DNA of 64,000 nucleotides from PCRC01 sp017848435 (GCA_965284315.1 OZ260072.1:2604001-2668000); one strand, 5' to 3'. Shown: positions 35,749-46,789, numbered from the stretch's first letter. Program-made: numbers and translations. The notes: generated by a model not told the origin, from the sequence alone.

Positions 35749-37302
35749 TCATGCCGCGGTCACGGCGATGTTCTTGAACTCGCCGGTGGCAATTTTCTTC
35801 TGCCACTCGGCCGGGCCAGTGATGTGGGCACTGGTGCCGCCCGCATCCACCGCCACCGTGACCGGCATGTCGACCACGTCGAATTCGTAGATCGCTTCCA
35901 TGCCCAGATCGGCAAAGCCCACGACCTTGGCGGTCTTGATGGCCTTGCTCACCAGGTAAGCAGCGCCGCCCACGGCCATCAGATAGGCACTCTTGTGTTT
36001 CTTGATGGCTTCGATGGCGACCGGGCCGCGTTCGGACTTGCCGATCATCGAGATCAGGCCGGTCTCGGCCAGCATCATCTCGGTGAAGCCGTCCATGCGG
36101 GTGGCGGTGGTCGGGCCGGCGGGGCCGACGGCTTCGTCACGTACCGGGTCCACAGGGCCAACGTAGTAGATCACGCGGTTGGTGAAGTCCACCGGCAGTT
36201 TTTCGCCCTTGGCCAGCATGCCCTGGATGCGCTTGTGCGCAGCGTCGCGGCCGGTCAGCATCTTGCCATTCAGCAGCAGGGTATCGCCGGGTTTCCAGCT
36301 CGCCACTTCGGCTTTGGTCAGCGTGTTCAGGTCCACCTTTTTGCTCTTGTTGTAGTCGGGCGTCCAGTTGACGTTGGGCCACAGGTCCAGGCTCGGCGGG
36401 TCGAGGTAAACCGGGCCGCTGCCGTCCATCACGAAGTGGGCGTGGCGGGTGGCGGCGCAGTTGGGGATCATGGCCACCGGCTTGCTGGCGGCGTGGGTCG
36501 GGTACATCTTGATCTTGATGTCCAGCACCGTGGTCAGGCCACCCAGGCCCTGGGCGCCGATGCCGAGCGCGTTGACTTTTTCGAACAGCTCCAGGCGCAG
36601 TTCTTCGGTCTTGGTCAGCGCCGTGCCAGACGACGACTTGGCCTGCAGCTCGTACATGTCGAGGTCGTCCATCAGGCTTTGTTTGGCCATCAGCACGGCT
36701 TTTTCTGCCGTGCCACCAATGCCAATGCCCAGCATGCCGGGCGGGCACCAGCCGGCGCCCATGGTGGGCACGGTTTTCAGCACCCAGTCCACCACCGAGT
36801 CGCCGGGGTTGAGCATGACCATCTTGCTCTTGTTCTCCGAGCCGCCGCCCTTGGCCGCCACCGTGATGTCCACCGTGTTGCCGGGCACGATCTCGGTGAC
36901 GATGACGGCGGGCGTGTTGTCCTTGGTGTTCTTGCGGTCGAACTGCGGGTCGGCCACGATGCTGGCGCGCAGCATGTTGTCGGGGTGGTTGTAGCCCTGG
37001 CGCACGCCTTCGTTGATGGCGTCGTCCAGGCTGCCGGTGAAGCCTTCCCAGCGCACGTCCATGCCCACTTTCAGGAACACGTTGACGATGCCGGTGTCCT
37101 GGCAGATCGGGCGCTGGCCGGTGGCGCTCATCTTGCTGTTGGTCAGGATTTGCGCAATCGCGTCCTTGGCGGCGGGGCTCTGCTCGCGGTCATACGCGCG
37201 TGCGAGGTGGGCGATGTAGTCGGCCGGGTGGTAGTAGCTGATGTACTGCAGCGCAGCGGCGATGGACTCGATCAGGTCGGCCTGGCGGATGCTCGTGGTC
37301 AT
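35749..37302 (-). CDS. fumA: Fumarate hydratase, class I (iron-sulfur)
   Basis: Class I fumarase of 517 aa interconverts fumarate and malate in the TCA cycle using an oxygen-sensitive 4Fe-4S cluster. Cluster-binding cysteines are probably those in RPICQDTGIVN, PNCAATRHAHFV and AGWCPPGMLGIG; the swivelling C-terminal domain has VGPAGPTTATRMDGFT. The ATG at 37302 gives the usual N-terminus. The gene is divergent from fumC, so an oxygen-labile and a stable fumarase share one 94-base control region. murI follows after 21 bases on the same strand. Confidence 0.93.
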   Translation of the reverse strand: MTTSIRQADLIESIAAALQYISYYHPADYIAHLARAYDREQSPAAKDAIAQILTNSKMSATGQRPICQDTGIVNVFLKVGMDVRWEGFTGSLDDAINEGVRQGYNHPDNMLRASIVADPQFDRKNTKDNTPAVIVTEIVPGNTVDITVAAKGGGSENKSKMVMLNPGDSVVDWVLKTVPTMGAGWCPPGMLGIGIGGTAEKAVLMAKQSLMDDLDMYELQAKSSSGTALTKTEELRLELFEKVNALGIGAQGLGGLTTVLDIKIKMYPTHAASKPVAMIPNCAATRHAHFVMDGSGPVYLDPPSLDLWPNVNWTPDYNKSKKVDLNTLTKAEVASWKPGDTLLLNGKMLTGRDAAHKRIQGMLAKGEKLPVDFTNRVIYYVGPVDPVRDEAVGPAGPTTATRMDGFTEMMLAETGLISMIGKSERGPVAIEAIKKHKSAYLMAVGGAAYLVSKAIKTAKVVGFADLGMEAIYEFDVVDMPVTVAVDAGGTSAHITGPAEWQKKIATGEFKNIAVTAA

Positions 37303-37396
37303 GGTGGTGGTGGAGAAATGTTGGTATGGATGGGCAAGGGCCGCCAAGTCTGCTACGGTGAGCGGCAACCCCGTATTTTGACAGGTCAGCAACACC

Positions 37397-38782
37397 ATGG
37401 CGACACGCACCGAGTACGACACCTTTGGCCCCATCGCTGTCCCCGAAGACCGGCTCTGGGGCGCGCAGACGCAGCGCTCGCTGCAGAACTTCGACATTTC
37501 CGGCGAGCGCCAGCCGCGCGAGATCATCCGTGCGCTGGTGCAGGTCAAACGCGCGTCGGCACGGGTGAACCAGGCGCTGGGGCTGCTGACAGCCGAGAAG
37601 GCCGATGCCATCGTGGCGGCCGCCGACGAGGTGCTGGCGGGGCATCACGTCGCCGAGTTTCCACTGGTGGTCTGGCAGACCGGCTCGGGCACGCAGACCA
37701 ACATGAACGTCAACGAGGTGCTCGCCAACCGTGCCAGCGAACTGCTGGGCGGCGCGCGCGGCGAAGGGCGGCTGGTGCACCCGAATGACGATGTGAACCG
37801 CAGCCAGTCGAGCAACGACGTGTTTCCCACGGCCATGCACGTGGCGGCGGTCGATGCGGTGACGCACCGCCTGTTGCCGGCGCTGTCCGCGCTGCGCGCG
37901 ACGCTGGCGGGCAAGGTGCGGGAGTTTGCCGGCATCGTCAAGATCGGCCGCACCCATTTGCAGGACGCGACGCCGCTGACGCTGGGGCAGGAGTTCTCGG
38001 GCTATGTGGCCCAGCTCGACCACGCCCAGCGGCACATCCGCAACGCGCTGCCGCACTTGTGCGAGTTGGCACTGGGGGGCACCGCGGTGGGCACCGGCCT
38101 GAACGCGCCTGCCGGTTATGCCGAGCAGGCCGCTGCCGAGCTGGCGCAATGCACCGGCCTGCCTTTCGTGACCGCGCCCAACAAGTTCGAGGCGCTGGCC
38201 TCCTGTGACGCGTTGGTACACGCCCATGGCGCGCTCAAGGGCCTGGCGGCCAGCCTGATGAAACTCGCCAACGACGTGCGCTGGTTGGCCAGCGGCCCGC
38301 GCAGCGGCATGGGTGAGCTGTCGATTCCCGAGAACGAACCAGGCTCGTCCATCATGCCCGGCAAGGTGAATCCGACGCAGAGCGAGGCCCTCACCATGCT
38401 GTGTTGTCAGGTGATGGGCAACGATGTGGCCATCAACATCGGGGGGGCGTCCGGCAACTTCGAACTGAACGTGTTCCGCCCCATGGTGGCGCACAACTTT
38501 CTACAGAGTGTGCGGCTGCTGGCCGATGGCATGGCCAGTTTCAACACCCATTGCGCCGTGGGCATTGAACCCAACCGCGAACGCATTGCCGAACTGGTGG
38601 GGCGTTCGCTGATGCTGGTGACCGCGCTCAACCCCCACATTGGCTACGACAAGGCCGCGCAGATCGCCAAGAAGGCCCACAAGGAAGGCAGCAGCCTGCG
38701 CGAGGCGGCCATCGCGTCAGGCCACGTGACGGCGGCGCAGTTCGACGCCTGGGTCATTCCTGCGCAAATGGCGGGTCTTTAG
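37397..38782 (+). CDS. fumC: Fumarate hydratase, class II
   Basis: Iron-independent fumarase of 461 aa in the aspartase/fumarase superfamily. The signature GSSIMPGKVNPTQ is present near residue 318, with TGSGTQTNMNVNEV, QSSNDVFPTAMHVAA and KIGRTHLQDATPLTLGQEF as substrate-binding regions. It is divergently transcribed from class I fumarase and can replace it under oxidative stress or iron limitation in organisms with both. Length and motifs are complete. No clear promoter hexamers are seen in the short intergenic region. Confidence 0.96.
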   Translation: MATRTEYDTFGPIAVPEDRLWGAQTQRSLQNFDISGERQPREIIRALVQVKRASARVNQALGLLTAEKADAIVAAADEVLAGHHVAEFPLVVWQTGSGTQTNMNVNEVLANRASELLGGARGEGRLVHPNDDVNRSQSSNDVFPTAMHVAAVDAVTHRLLPALSALRATLAGKVREFAGIVKIGRTHLQDATPLTLGQEFSGYVAQLDHAQRHIRNALPHLCELALGGTAVGTGLNAPAGYAEQAAAELAQCTGLPFVTAPNKFEALASCDALVHAHGALKGLAASLMKLANDVRWLASGPRSGMGELSIPENEPGSSIMPGKVNPTQSEALTMLCCQVMGNDVAINIGGASGNFELNVFRPMVAHNFLQSVRLLADGMASFNTHCAVGIEPNRERIAELVGRSLMLVTALNPHIGYDKAAQIAKKAHKEGSSLREAAIASGHVTAAQFDAWVIPAQMAGL

Positions 38783-38839
38783 GTGGTGGGCTAAATTGGC
38801 TCGCACATCCGTTTACTTCACCACCCTCAAGGCCATCTT

Positions 38840-40042
38840 TTGCTCAAGCTGATCCACCGCACCATCCATCAGTTCATCCACTCACAGTCCCTTGGGGGCG
38901 TGGTGTTGGCACTGGCGGCGGTGGTGGCGATGGTGGTCAGCAACTCGGGCTGGAGCGACGTTTACCAACGCTTTGTGCAGATGCTTGGCGAGCTGCGCTT
39001 GGGCGAATGGCTGGTGCTTTCCAAACCGCTGTTGCTGTGGGTCAACGACCTGTGGATGGCGGTGTTCTTTTTCCTGGTCGGTCTGGAGATCAAACGCGAG
39101 TTGCTCGACGGTGAGCTGGCCTCGCGCAGTCAGGCTTTGCTGCCGGCGGGCGCGGCACTGGGCGGCATGGTGGTGCCGGCGCTGATTTACGCCGCCATCA
39201 ACTGGGGCGACCCGGTGGCGCTGCGCGGCTGGGCGATTCCAGCGGCGACCGACATTGCCTTTGCGCTGGGTATCCTGATCCTGCTTGGCAACCGGGTGCC
39301 GGTGGCGCTGAAGATTTTTCTCACCGCAGTGGCCATCATCGACGACCTCGGTGCGATCTTGGTCATTGCCTTCTTCTACACCGCGCAGTTGTCACTGCCG
39401 ATGCTGTTGGCCGCTGCCGTGGGCAGTCTGGTGCTGCTGGTGATGAACCGGCTGCGGGTGATGGCGGTGGGGCTGTACGTGGTGGTGGGGCTGGTGGTTT
39501 GGGTGTGTGTGCTCAAGTCGGGCATTCACGCCACCCTGGCCGGGGTGGTCACGGCCTTGGCCATTCCTTTGCTGGACAGCCGGCCCGGCCACGAGGGCGA
39601 GTCGCCACTGAAAAACACCGAACACGCGCTGCACCCGTGGGTGGCGTTTGCCGTGTTGCCGATGTTTGCCTTTGTCAATGCCGGTGTGTCACTGCAGGGG
39701 GTGACACCCACCACCCTGTTGCAAACCGTGCCGCTGGGCATTGCCGCCGGGCTGGTGTTTGGCAAGGCGATAGGCGTGTTTGGCGCATCGTGGCTGCTGA
39801 TCCGCTTTGGCGGTGCGGCCTTGCCAGCGCAGGCCAGTTGGGCCCAGTTCTTTGGTGTTTGCCTGTTGTGCGGCGTGGGCTTCACCATGAGCCTGTTCAT
39901 TGGTGCGCTGGCCTTTGCGGGGCAGGGCGCGTTGTACGAAACGCAGGTGAAGCTGGGCGTGCTGTGTGGCTCGCTGGTGGCTGGCCTGTTGGGCACGGCC
40001 ATGCTGGTGCGTGGCTCAGTGCTTGGTGGCCGCAATGCCTGA
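38840..40042 (+). CDS. nhaA: Na+/H+ antiporter NhaA
   Basis: Inner-membrane antiporter of 400 aa that exports Na+ in exchange for H+ and controls pH and salt tolerance. The motifs FFLVGLEIKRELLDGEL, PAATDIAFALGILILLG and AIIDDLGAILVIAFFYT include the paired Asp ion-binding site. Twelve membrane helices are expected. The start appears to be TTG at 38840, as no ATG or GTG lies nearby, with AAGG upstream. Its end overlaps the convergent UPF0114 gene by 27 bases. Confidence 0.94.
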   Translation: MLKLIHRTIHQFIHSQSLGGVVLALAAVVAMVVSNSGWSDVYQRFVQMLGELRLGEWLVLSKPLLLWVNDLWMAVFFFLVGLEIKRELLDGELASRSQALLPAGAALGGMVVPALIYAAINWGDPVALRGWAIPAATDIAFALGILILLGNRVPVALKIFLTAVAIIDDLGAILVIAFFYTAQLSLPMLLAAAVGSLVLLVMNRLRVMAVGLYVVVGLVVWVCVLKSGIHATLAGVVTALAIPLLDSRPGHEGESPLKNTEHALHPWVAFAVLPMFAFVNAGVSLQGVTPTTLLQTVPLGIAAGLVFGKAIGVFGASWLLIRFGGAALPAQASWAQFFGVCLLCGVGFTMSLFIGALAFAGQGALYETQVKLGVLCGSLVAGLLGTAMLVRGSVLGGRNA

Positions 40043-40618
40043 CATGATCTTGTCGGTGTAGGCAATCGCCAGCGCCGACATCAGGAAGGCGATGTGGATG
40101 ACCGTTTGTGCAATCAGCACGCGGTCGGAATAGTTGTCGGCGTTGATGAAGGTCTTCAGCAGATGGATGGAGCTGATGCCAATGATGGCGGTGGCCAGCT
40201 TGACCTTCAGCACCGACGCGTTCACGTGGCTCAGCCATTCGGGCTGGTCTGGGTGTTCGTGCAGGTTCATGCGGCTGACAAAGGTTTCGTAGCCGCCGAC
40301 GATGACCATGATGAGCAGGTTGGAGATCATCACCACGTCGATCAGCGCCAGCACCACCAGCATGATCACGGTTTCGTTTAGCGTGACGATGGGCGTGGTG
40401 GTTTTGTAGCCAATGCTGGTGATCAGCGCCTGCAGCGCCGTCTGGCTGCCAAAGGCGGCTTCCATCAGGTGCACCAGCTCGACCCAGAAATGGAACACGT
40501 ACACACCTTGTGCCGCAATCAGGCCCAGGTACAGCGGCAGCTGCAGCCAGCGGCTGGCGAAAATGAAGTTGGGCAGGGGGCGCAGCCCGGAGGTTTTGGT
40601 TTTGAGAGGTTCGGTCAT
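40016..40618 (-). CDS. UPF0114/YqhA family membrane protein
   Basis: Membrane protein of 200 aa with four predicted helices (WLQLPLYLGLIAAQGVYVF, VIMLVVLALIDVVMISNLLI, KLATAIIGISSIHLLKTF, LIAQTVIHIAFLMSALAIAY). The FASRWLQLPLY opening and the MVIVGGYETFVSR motif are typical of the UPF0114 (YqhA) family, which has no settled function. The ATG at 40618 is chosen over one 66 bases upstream because homologues begin here. It is divergent from acs across 170 bases. Confidence 0.88.
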   Translation of the reverse strand: MTEPLKTKTSGLRPLPNFIFASRWLQLPLYLGLIAAQGVYVFHFWVELVHLMEAAFGSQTALQALITSIGYKTTTPIVTLNETVIMLVVLALIDVVMISNLLIMVIVGGYETFVSRMNLHEHPDQPEWLSHVNASVLKVKLATAIIGISSIHLLKTFINADNYSDRVLIAQTVIHIAFLMSALAIAYTDKIMSGIAATKH

Positions 40619-40788
40619 GGTGAGGGCAGTCAGTCGGAGGCAGTGGCGGATTGTAGGCATGGCTGTTGGTGGGTCGTGTGACACCCCTGCAGCAACACCG
40701 CACGCTGTAAGCTATCAGCCAGTCAGTCGCATGTAAGTGAAAACCCTGACATTGCGACCCAACAACAACACCACCAGGAGACAAAGAC

Positions 40789-42786
<1,998 letters not shown>

Positions 42787-42804
42787 TCGGTTGAGGGCCC
42801 CACA

Positions 42805-42836
42805 AGCCCCGCTGGTGCAAGCCAGCGGGGCTTTTT
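42805..42836 (+). terminator. Intrinsic terminator of acs
   Basis: AGCCCCGCTGG (42805-42815) pairs perfectly with CCAGCGGGGCT (42822-42832) around TGCAAG and runs into TTTTT, 19 bases after the acs stop. Confidence 0.92.
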
Positions 42837-42908
42837 CATGGGCGGCGGGTTCAAGCTGTCCATGGGCATACTGGCGGTGGGCGCCAAAGCCGATTTTTCC
42901 AACACCCC

Positions 42909-44054
42909 ATGCACCACGCTTCTTCTCCCACCGTCTGGTCCAGGCTGGCCGGGGCTCTGCGCCACGACCCCACCCTGACGGTGCTGCTGGTGGCGCTGGG
43001 CCTGCTGGCGGCAGTGTCGGACATGCCGCTGGCCTTGTACCCCACGCTGGTGGACTGGGCCACCATGGCCGCGCTCACCGGCCTGCTGGTGCTCACCAAA
43101 GGGGTGGAGGTCAGCGGTGGCCTGCAGCGCCTGGGCGGCTGGTTGACTGGCAGGCTGGCCACCGAGCGCCGTGCCGCGCTGTGCCTGGTGCTGGCGGCGG
43201 CGGCCCTGTCCACGCTGCTGACCAACGACGTGGCCCTGTTTGTGGTGGTGCCGCTGACGCTGGGCATTGCCCGCCTCACGGGTCTGGCGCAGGCCACGTT
43301 GTTGCGCCTGGTGGTGTTCGAGGCGCTGGCGGTCAACGCCGGTTCCGCGCTGACGCCGATGGGCAACCCGCAAAACCTGTTCCTGTGGCAGCTGTCGCAC
43401 ACCTCGTTTGCCGGTTTCATTCGGCACATGGCGCCGCTGGTTGCCGTGCTGATGGTTTTGCTGCTGTTGCTGACGGCCGCTTCTTTCAAGGGCCGTGCGC
43501 TGCGGGGGGTGCCCCAGCCGTCCGAGCTGGCCATGGACCCGCCGCTGCTCTGGCTCTCGCTGGCGCTGTATGTGCCGTTCCTGGTGCTGACCGACCTGCG
43601 CCAGGCCGGCTGGGCCGTGGCCGCCGTGGTGCTGGCCATGGCGGTGCTGCGTCCCCGCGTGTTGGTGCAGACCGACTGGGCCCTGCTGCTGGTGTTTGTG
43701 CTGATGTTTGTGGACCTGCGGCTGCTGGCCGGGCTGGCACCGGTGCGCGGGCTGATGGCCAGCCACGACCTGATGCAGCCGCAGACGCTGTTTCTGCTGG
43801 GCATTGCGGCGTCGCAGCTCATCAGCAACGTGCCCGCGGTGATCGCCCTGGCCGAGTACACGCAGGACTGGCCAACCCTGGCCTACGCCGTCAACGTGGG
43901 CGGCTTTGGCCTGGTGGTGGGCTCGCTGGCCAACCTGATTGCCTTGCGCATGGTGGCCGACCGCCGGGCCTGGTGGGTGTTTCACCTGTACTCGGTGCCA
44001 TTTCTGCTGGTGTCCGGGTTGGTGGTGTACCTGCTGTGGTTTGGGCGCCTGTGA
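42909..44054 (+). CDS. SLC13/ArsB-like (YbiR-type) anion transporter
   Basis: Inner-membrane protein of 381 aa with about ten hydrophobic helices. The motifs AALSTLLTNDVALFVVVPLT, NAGSALTPMGNPQNLFLW and LISNVPAVIALAEYT are characteristic of the ion-transporter superfamily that includes ArsB, CitM and the YbiR group. Substrate could be a dicarboxylate, inorganic anion or arsenite and cannot be chosen here. Its start lies 72 bases after the acs terminator; no obvious ribosome site precedes the ATG. The downstream gap carries repeat copy B. Confidence 0.8.
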   Translation: MHHASSPTVWSRLAGALRHDPTLTVLLVALGLLAAVSDMPLALYPTLVDWATMAALTGLLVLTKGVEVSGGLQRLGGWLTGRLATERRAALCLVLAAAALSTLLTNDVALFVVVPLTLGIARLTGLAQATLLRLVVFEALAVNAGSALTPMGNPQNLFLWQLSHTSFAGFIRHMAPLVAVLMVLLLLLTAASFKGRALRGVPQPSELAMDPPLLWLSLALYVPFLVLTDLRQAGWAVAAVVLAMAVLRPRVLVQTDWALLLVFVLMFVDLRLLAGLAPVRGLMASHDLMQPQTLFLLGIAASQLISNVPAVIALAEYTQDWPTLAYAVNVGGFGLVVGSLANLIALRMVADRRAWWVFHLYSVPFLLVSGLVVYLLWFGRL

Positions 44055-44080
44055 GGCCCTTGCAGGCCCTGCCAAAGGCA

Positions 44081-44155
44081 TTTTCAATGCGTTTCAGGGC
44101 CTGAGCCTCAGTGAAATCTTACGATTTAGCTATCAATTAAGTAGCAAATCCGTGT
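44081..44155 (+). repeat. Dispersed palindromic repeat, copy B
   Basis: The unit runs from TTTTCAATGC through CTCAGTGAAATCTTACG to AGCTATCAATTAAGTAGCAA and ATCCGTG. It shares its block order with copies A (17877), C (33152) and D (16365) and fills the gap between two convergent genes. Confidence 0.65.
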
Positions 44156-44987
44156 CGCGTACCGGTTTGGCACGCGCCGCAAACTGGCTGGGCGCCTGGC
44201 CCATGGCGGTGCGGAACATCGCGGTGAAGGCGCTGTCGCTCGCGTAGCCACACGCCGCCGCCACATGGCCCACCGGCTGGCCGCGCGCCAGCATGGGCAG
44301 CGCGTGGGCCAGCAACACCTGCTGGCGCCAGCGCTGGTAGCTGGTGCCCAGCTCGGTGCGAAACAGCCGGGCCAGCGTGCGTTCGCTGGCGCCAATGTCC
44401 TCGGCCCAATCGGCCAGCGTCGGGTGCTGCGTGGGCGCGCGCATCACCGCGTCGCACAGCGCGCGCAGCCGCCGGTCGCCGCCCGCACGTGGCAAGGGCA
44501 CGCCCAGTGGCTGCGTGTCGGCATGGCGCAATTCGTCCAGCAGCAGGGTGGTCAGCGCGCCTTGCCGCGCCGGCACCTCGGCGCTGCGGCCCACGTCCAC
44601 CTGCGCCATCAGCTCGGCCATCAGGCGGCTCACCACCAGCATGCGGCAGTCGTGCCAGCCATCCGGTACGGCACTGGGGTCGATGTAGAGCGTGTGCAGC
44701 GTGGCCGATTCCAGCACGGTCACCGCGTGCAGCGCCCCGGGTGGAATCCACAGCGCCCGCGACGGTGGCACGGTGCAGCTGCGCTCGGCCCCGGCCGCCG
44801 GTGCCACCGTCACCTGGATCAGGCCGCTGGCGCAGCACGCCACCTGCGCCCAGGGGTGTTGGTGCGGCTCGATGTGCGTGTCGTGCTGCAGCGGCCGCGC
44901 ACGGCAGCGCACCGGCCGTGCGGGGGTGGGGATGAACAAGTCCACGTTGCCCAGGGGCAGGGTGTTCAGGTGCGGTGCGCGGCGCAT
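44133..44987 (-). CDS. AraC-family regulator with cupin sensor
   Basis: Transcription factor of 284 aa from the ATG at 44987. The N-terminal cupin domain (HIEPHQHPWAQVACCASG, WIPPGALHAVTVLESATLHT) resembles the NimR/YeaM-type sensor. The C-terminal AraC double helix-turn-helix has WAEDIGASERTLARLFRTEL and GHVAAACGYASDSAFTAMF. It is divergent from an MFS transporter gene, the usual layout for a regulator that controls its neighbour efflux gene. Its 3' end overlaps the last bases of repeat B. Confidence 0.9.
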   Translation of the reverse strand: MRRAPHLNTLPLGNVDLFIPTPARPVRCRARPLQHDTHIEPHQHPWAQVACCASGLIQVTVAPAAGAERSCTVPPSRALWIPPGALHAVTVLESATLHTLYIDPSAVPDGWHDCRMLVVSRLMAELMAQVDVGRSAEVPARQGALTTLLLDELRHADTQPLGVPLPRAGGDRRLRALCDAVMRAPTQHPTLADWAEDIGASERTLARLFRTELGTSYQRWRQQVLLAHALPMLARGQPVGHVAAACGYASDSAFTAMFRTAMGQAPSQFAARAKPVRDTDLLLN

Positions 44988-45021
44988 GGCGCGGTCAGGG
45001 TGGTGTTGATTTGGCTGAGAT

Positions 45022-45038
45022 TCGACGATTTTTGTCGA
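45022..45038. promoter_or_regulatory. Inverted repeat between araC-type and MFS genes
   Basis: TCGAC-GATTTTT-GTCGA is a perfect 5-bp inverted repeat placed centrally in the 94-base divergent region. It is a candidate operator for the AraC-type regulator, although such regulators more often bind direct repeats. Confidence 0.35.
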
Positions 45039-45081
45039 TCCATCGCATTCGCGCAACTGCCTTTGCACCTACGATTTGCCC

Positions 45082-46305
45082 ATGACCACCGCCACCCTGA
45101 CCCACCCCATGCCCGCCAACCCGGTGCCGCTGCGGCAAGACGCCAGTGTGATTGGCCTGGTGGGCCTCGCCCATGGCAGCTCCCACTTCGCGCACCTGCT
45201 GCTGCCGCTGCTGTTCCCGGTGTTCATGAAAGAGTTCGGCCTCAGCTTCTCGCAGCTTGGCCTGCTGATGACGGTGTTCTTCCTGATTTCCGGCATCGGC
45301 CAGGCGCTGGCCGGTTTTGTGGTCGACCGCGTGGGTGCCCGGCCGGTGCTGTTTGCCGCCATGGGGCTGTTCATGGCCGCCTGCGCGGCCGGTGCGCTCG
45401 CCACCAGCTACGCGGGTCTGGTGCTGGTGGCGGCGCTGGCGGGGCTGGGCAACTCGCCGCTGCACCCGGCGGACTTCACCATCCTCAACCAGCGGGTGTC
45501 GGCCGGGCGGCTGGGCTACGCCTTCAGCGCGCATGGGCTCACGGGCAACCTCGGCTGGGCTGTGGCCCCGGTGTTTTTTGCCACCGTCAGCGCACTGCAC
45601 CACTGGCGCACCGCCTATGCACTGGCCGCCGTGCTGTATGCCGGCGTTGCGCTGCTGCTGTTCGTGAACCGCGACAAGCTCGTCACCGAGACCGCACTGC
45701 GCCCGCGCAACGCGCCTGCAGGCAGCGATCTTGCCTTTCTGAAACTGCCGGTGGTGTGGTGGTGCTTTGGCTTCTTTTTGTTGTCCACCATGACGTTGGC
45801 GGTGGTGCAGAGCTTTTCGGTCTCCATCCTGCAGGCGTTGCACGGTGTCAGCTTCGAGGCCGCCACGCTGACCCTCACCGCCTACATGCTGTCCGGTGCA
45901 CTCGGCATGCTGCTGGGCGGCTTTGTGGCGGTGCGCACCGCCCACAGTGACAAGGTGGTGGCCTGTTGCATGCTGGTTGGTGCGGTGTTGCTGGCGCTGT
46001 GTGGCACCGCGCTGTTTGGCAGTGGCATGACGATGGTGGTGCTGGCTGCCACCGGCTTCGCGGTGGGCATTGGCGGCCCCTCGCGCGACATGATGATTAA
46101 GAAGGCCACGCCCAAGGGCGCCACAGGCCGCGTCTACGGCATGGTGTATTCGGGGCTGGACATCGGTTTTGCGGTCTCACCGGTGGTGTTTGGCGTCTTC
46201 ATGGATCACGGCTGGTACCACGCCACGCTGATCGGTGCTGCCGGGGTGTTGATGCTCAGTGTGCTGGCCGCACTGGCGGTCGGGCGGGGCACGGTGCCGC
46301 GCTGA
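45082..46305 (+). CDS. MFS transporter (Fsr-like)
   Basis: Major facilitator of 407 aa with twelve predicted helices. The opening IGLVGLAHGSSHFAHLLLPL, the loop motif GQALAGFVVDRVGARPVLF and ATGFAVGIGGPSRDMMIKKA fit the fosmidomycin-resistance-like subgroup of drug exporters. The ATG at 45082 gives a short polar N-terminus. It is divergent from the AraC regulator, and the pair resembles the nimR/nimT (yeaM/yeaN) layout of enteric bacteria in organisation only. Substrate unknown. Confidence 0.86.
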   Translation: MTTATLTHPMPANPVPLRQDASVIGLVGLAHGSSHFAHLLLPLLFPVFMKEFGLSFSQLGLLMTVFFLISGIGQALAGFVVDRVGARPVLFAAMGLFMAACAAGALATSYAGLVLVAALAGLGNSPLHPADFTILNQRVSAGRLGYAFSAHGLTGNLGWAVAPVFFATVSALHHWRTAYALAAVLYAGVALLLFVNRDKLVTETALRPRNAPAGSDLAFLKLPVVWWCFGFFLLSTMTLAVVQSFSVSILQALHGVSFEAATLTLTAYMLSGALGMLLGGFVAVRTAHSDKVVACCMLVGAVLLALCGTALFGSGMTMVVLAATGFAVGIGGPSRDMMIKKATPKGATGRVYGMVYSGLDIGFAVSPVVFGVFMDHGWYHATLIGAAGVLMLSVLAALAVGRGTVPR

Positions 46306-46322
46306 CCGAATTCGGGCAGGGC

Positions 46323-46352
46323 AAAAAAAATGGGCCGACAGTGTCGGCCCAT
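46323..46352 (-). terminator. Intrinsic terminator of the SWIB gene
   Basis: Read on the minus strand, ATGGGCCGA pairs with TCGGCCCAT around a five-base loop and is followed by eight Ts. It lies 24 bases after the SWIB gene stop. Confidence 0.87.
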
Positions 46353-46375
46353 GGTGTGTCAATGCAGCGGTGTGC

Positions 46376-46789
46376 TTACTTGACGTGCTTGCCGATCAGG
46401 CCAGCCAGTTCGAACATCGAGACCTGGGCTTTGCCGAACACTTCTTTCAGCTTGGCGTCGGCATTGACCATGCGCTTGTTCAGCTTGTCCTGCAGGTTGT
46501 TCTTCTTGATGTACACCCACAGCTTGCTGACGATCTCGGTGCGTGGAATGGCTTTGTCGCCAATCACCGCTGCGAGTGCCGCGCTGGGGGTCAGGGCCTT
46601 CATGAAGGCCGCGTTGGGCGTGCGCTTCTTGGCCGCTACTTTTTTAGCGGGCGCTGCCTTCTTGGCAGGTGCGACCTTTTTGGCTGCTACCTTCTTCGCT
46701 GGGGCTGCTTTCTTCGCAGCGACTTTCTTCACCGGCGCGGCCTTTTTTGCAGGCGCTTTTTTAGCCGGAGCTTTTTTTGCAGTTGCCAT
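46376..46789 (-). CDS. SWIB/MDM2-domain protein with histone-H1-like tail
   Basis: DNA-associated protein of 137 aa. Residues 1-56 are a Lys/Ala/Pro/Val repeat region (units like AAPAKKVAAKK), matching histone-H1-like bacterial tails. Residues 58-137 form a SWIB/MDM2 domain (PSAALAAVIGDKAIPRTEIV, SKLWVYIKKNNLQDK). Such fusions occur in Chlamydia and Burkholderiales and are thought to act in chromatin compaction, but the bacterial role is not firm. AAGGAAAT precedes the ATG, and a strong terminator follows. Confidence 0.9.
   Translation of the reverse strand: MATAKKAPAKKAPAKKAAPVKKVAAKKAAPAKKVAAKKVAPAKKAAPAKKVAAKKRTPNAAFMKALTPSAALAAVIGDKAIPRTEIVSKLWVYIKKNNLQDKLNKRMVNADAKLKEVFGKAQVSMFELAGLIGKHVK

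Noticed and set aside
35065..37788. 907-codon plus-strand frame opposite murI and fumA
   Set aside because: It spans two well-defined genes on the other strand, which cannot both be false; no domain in the frame.
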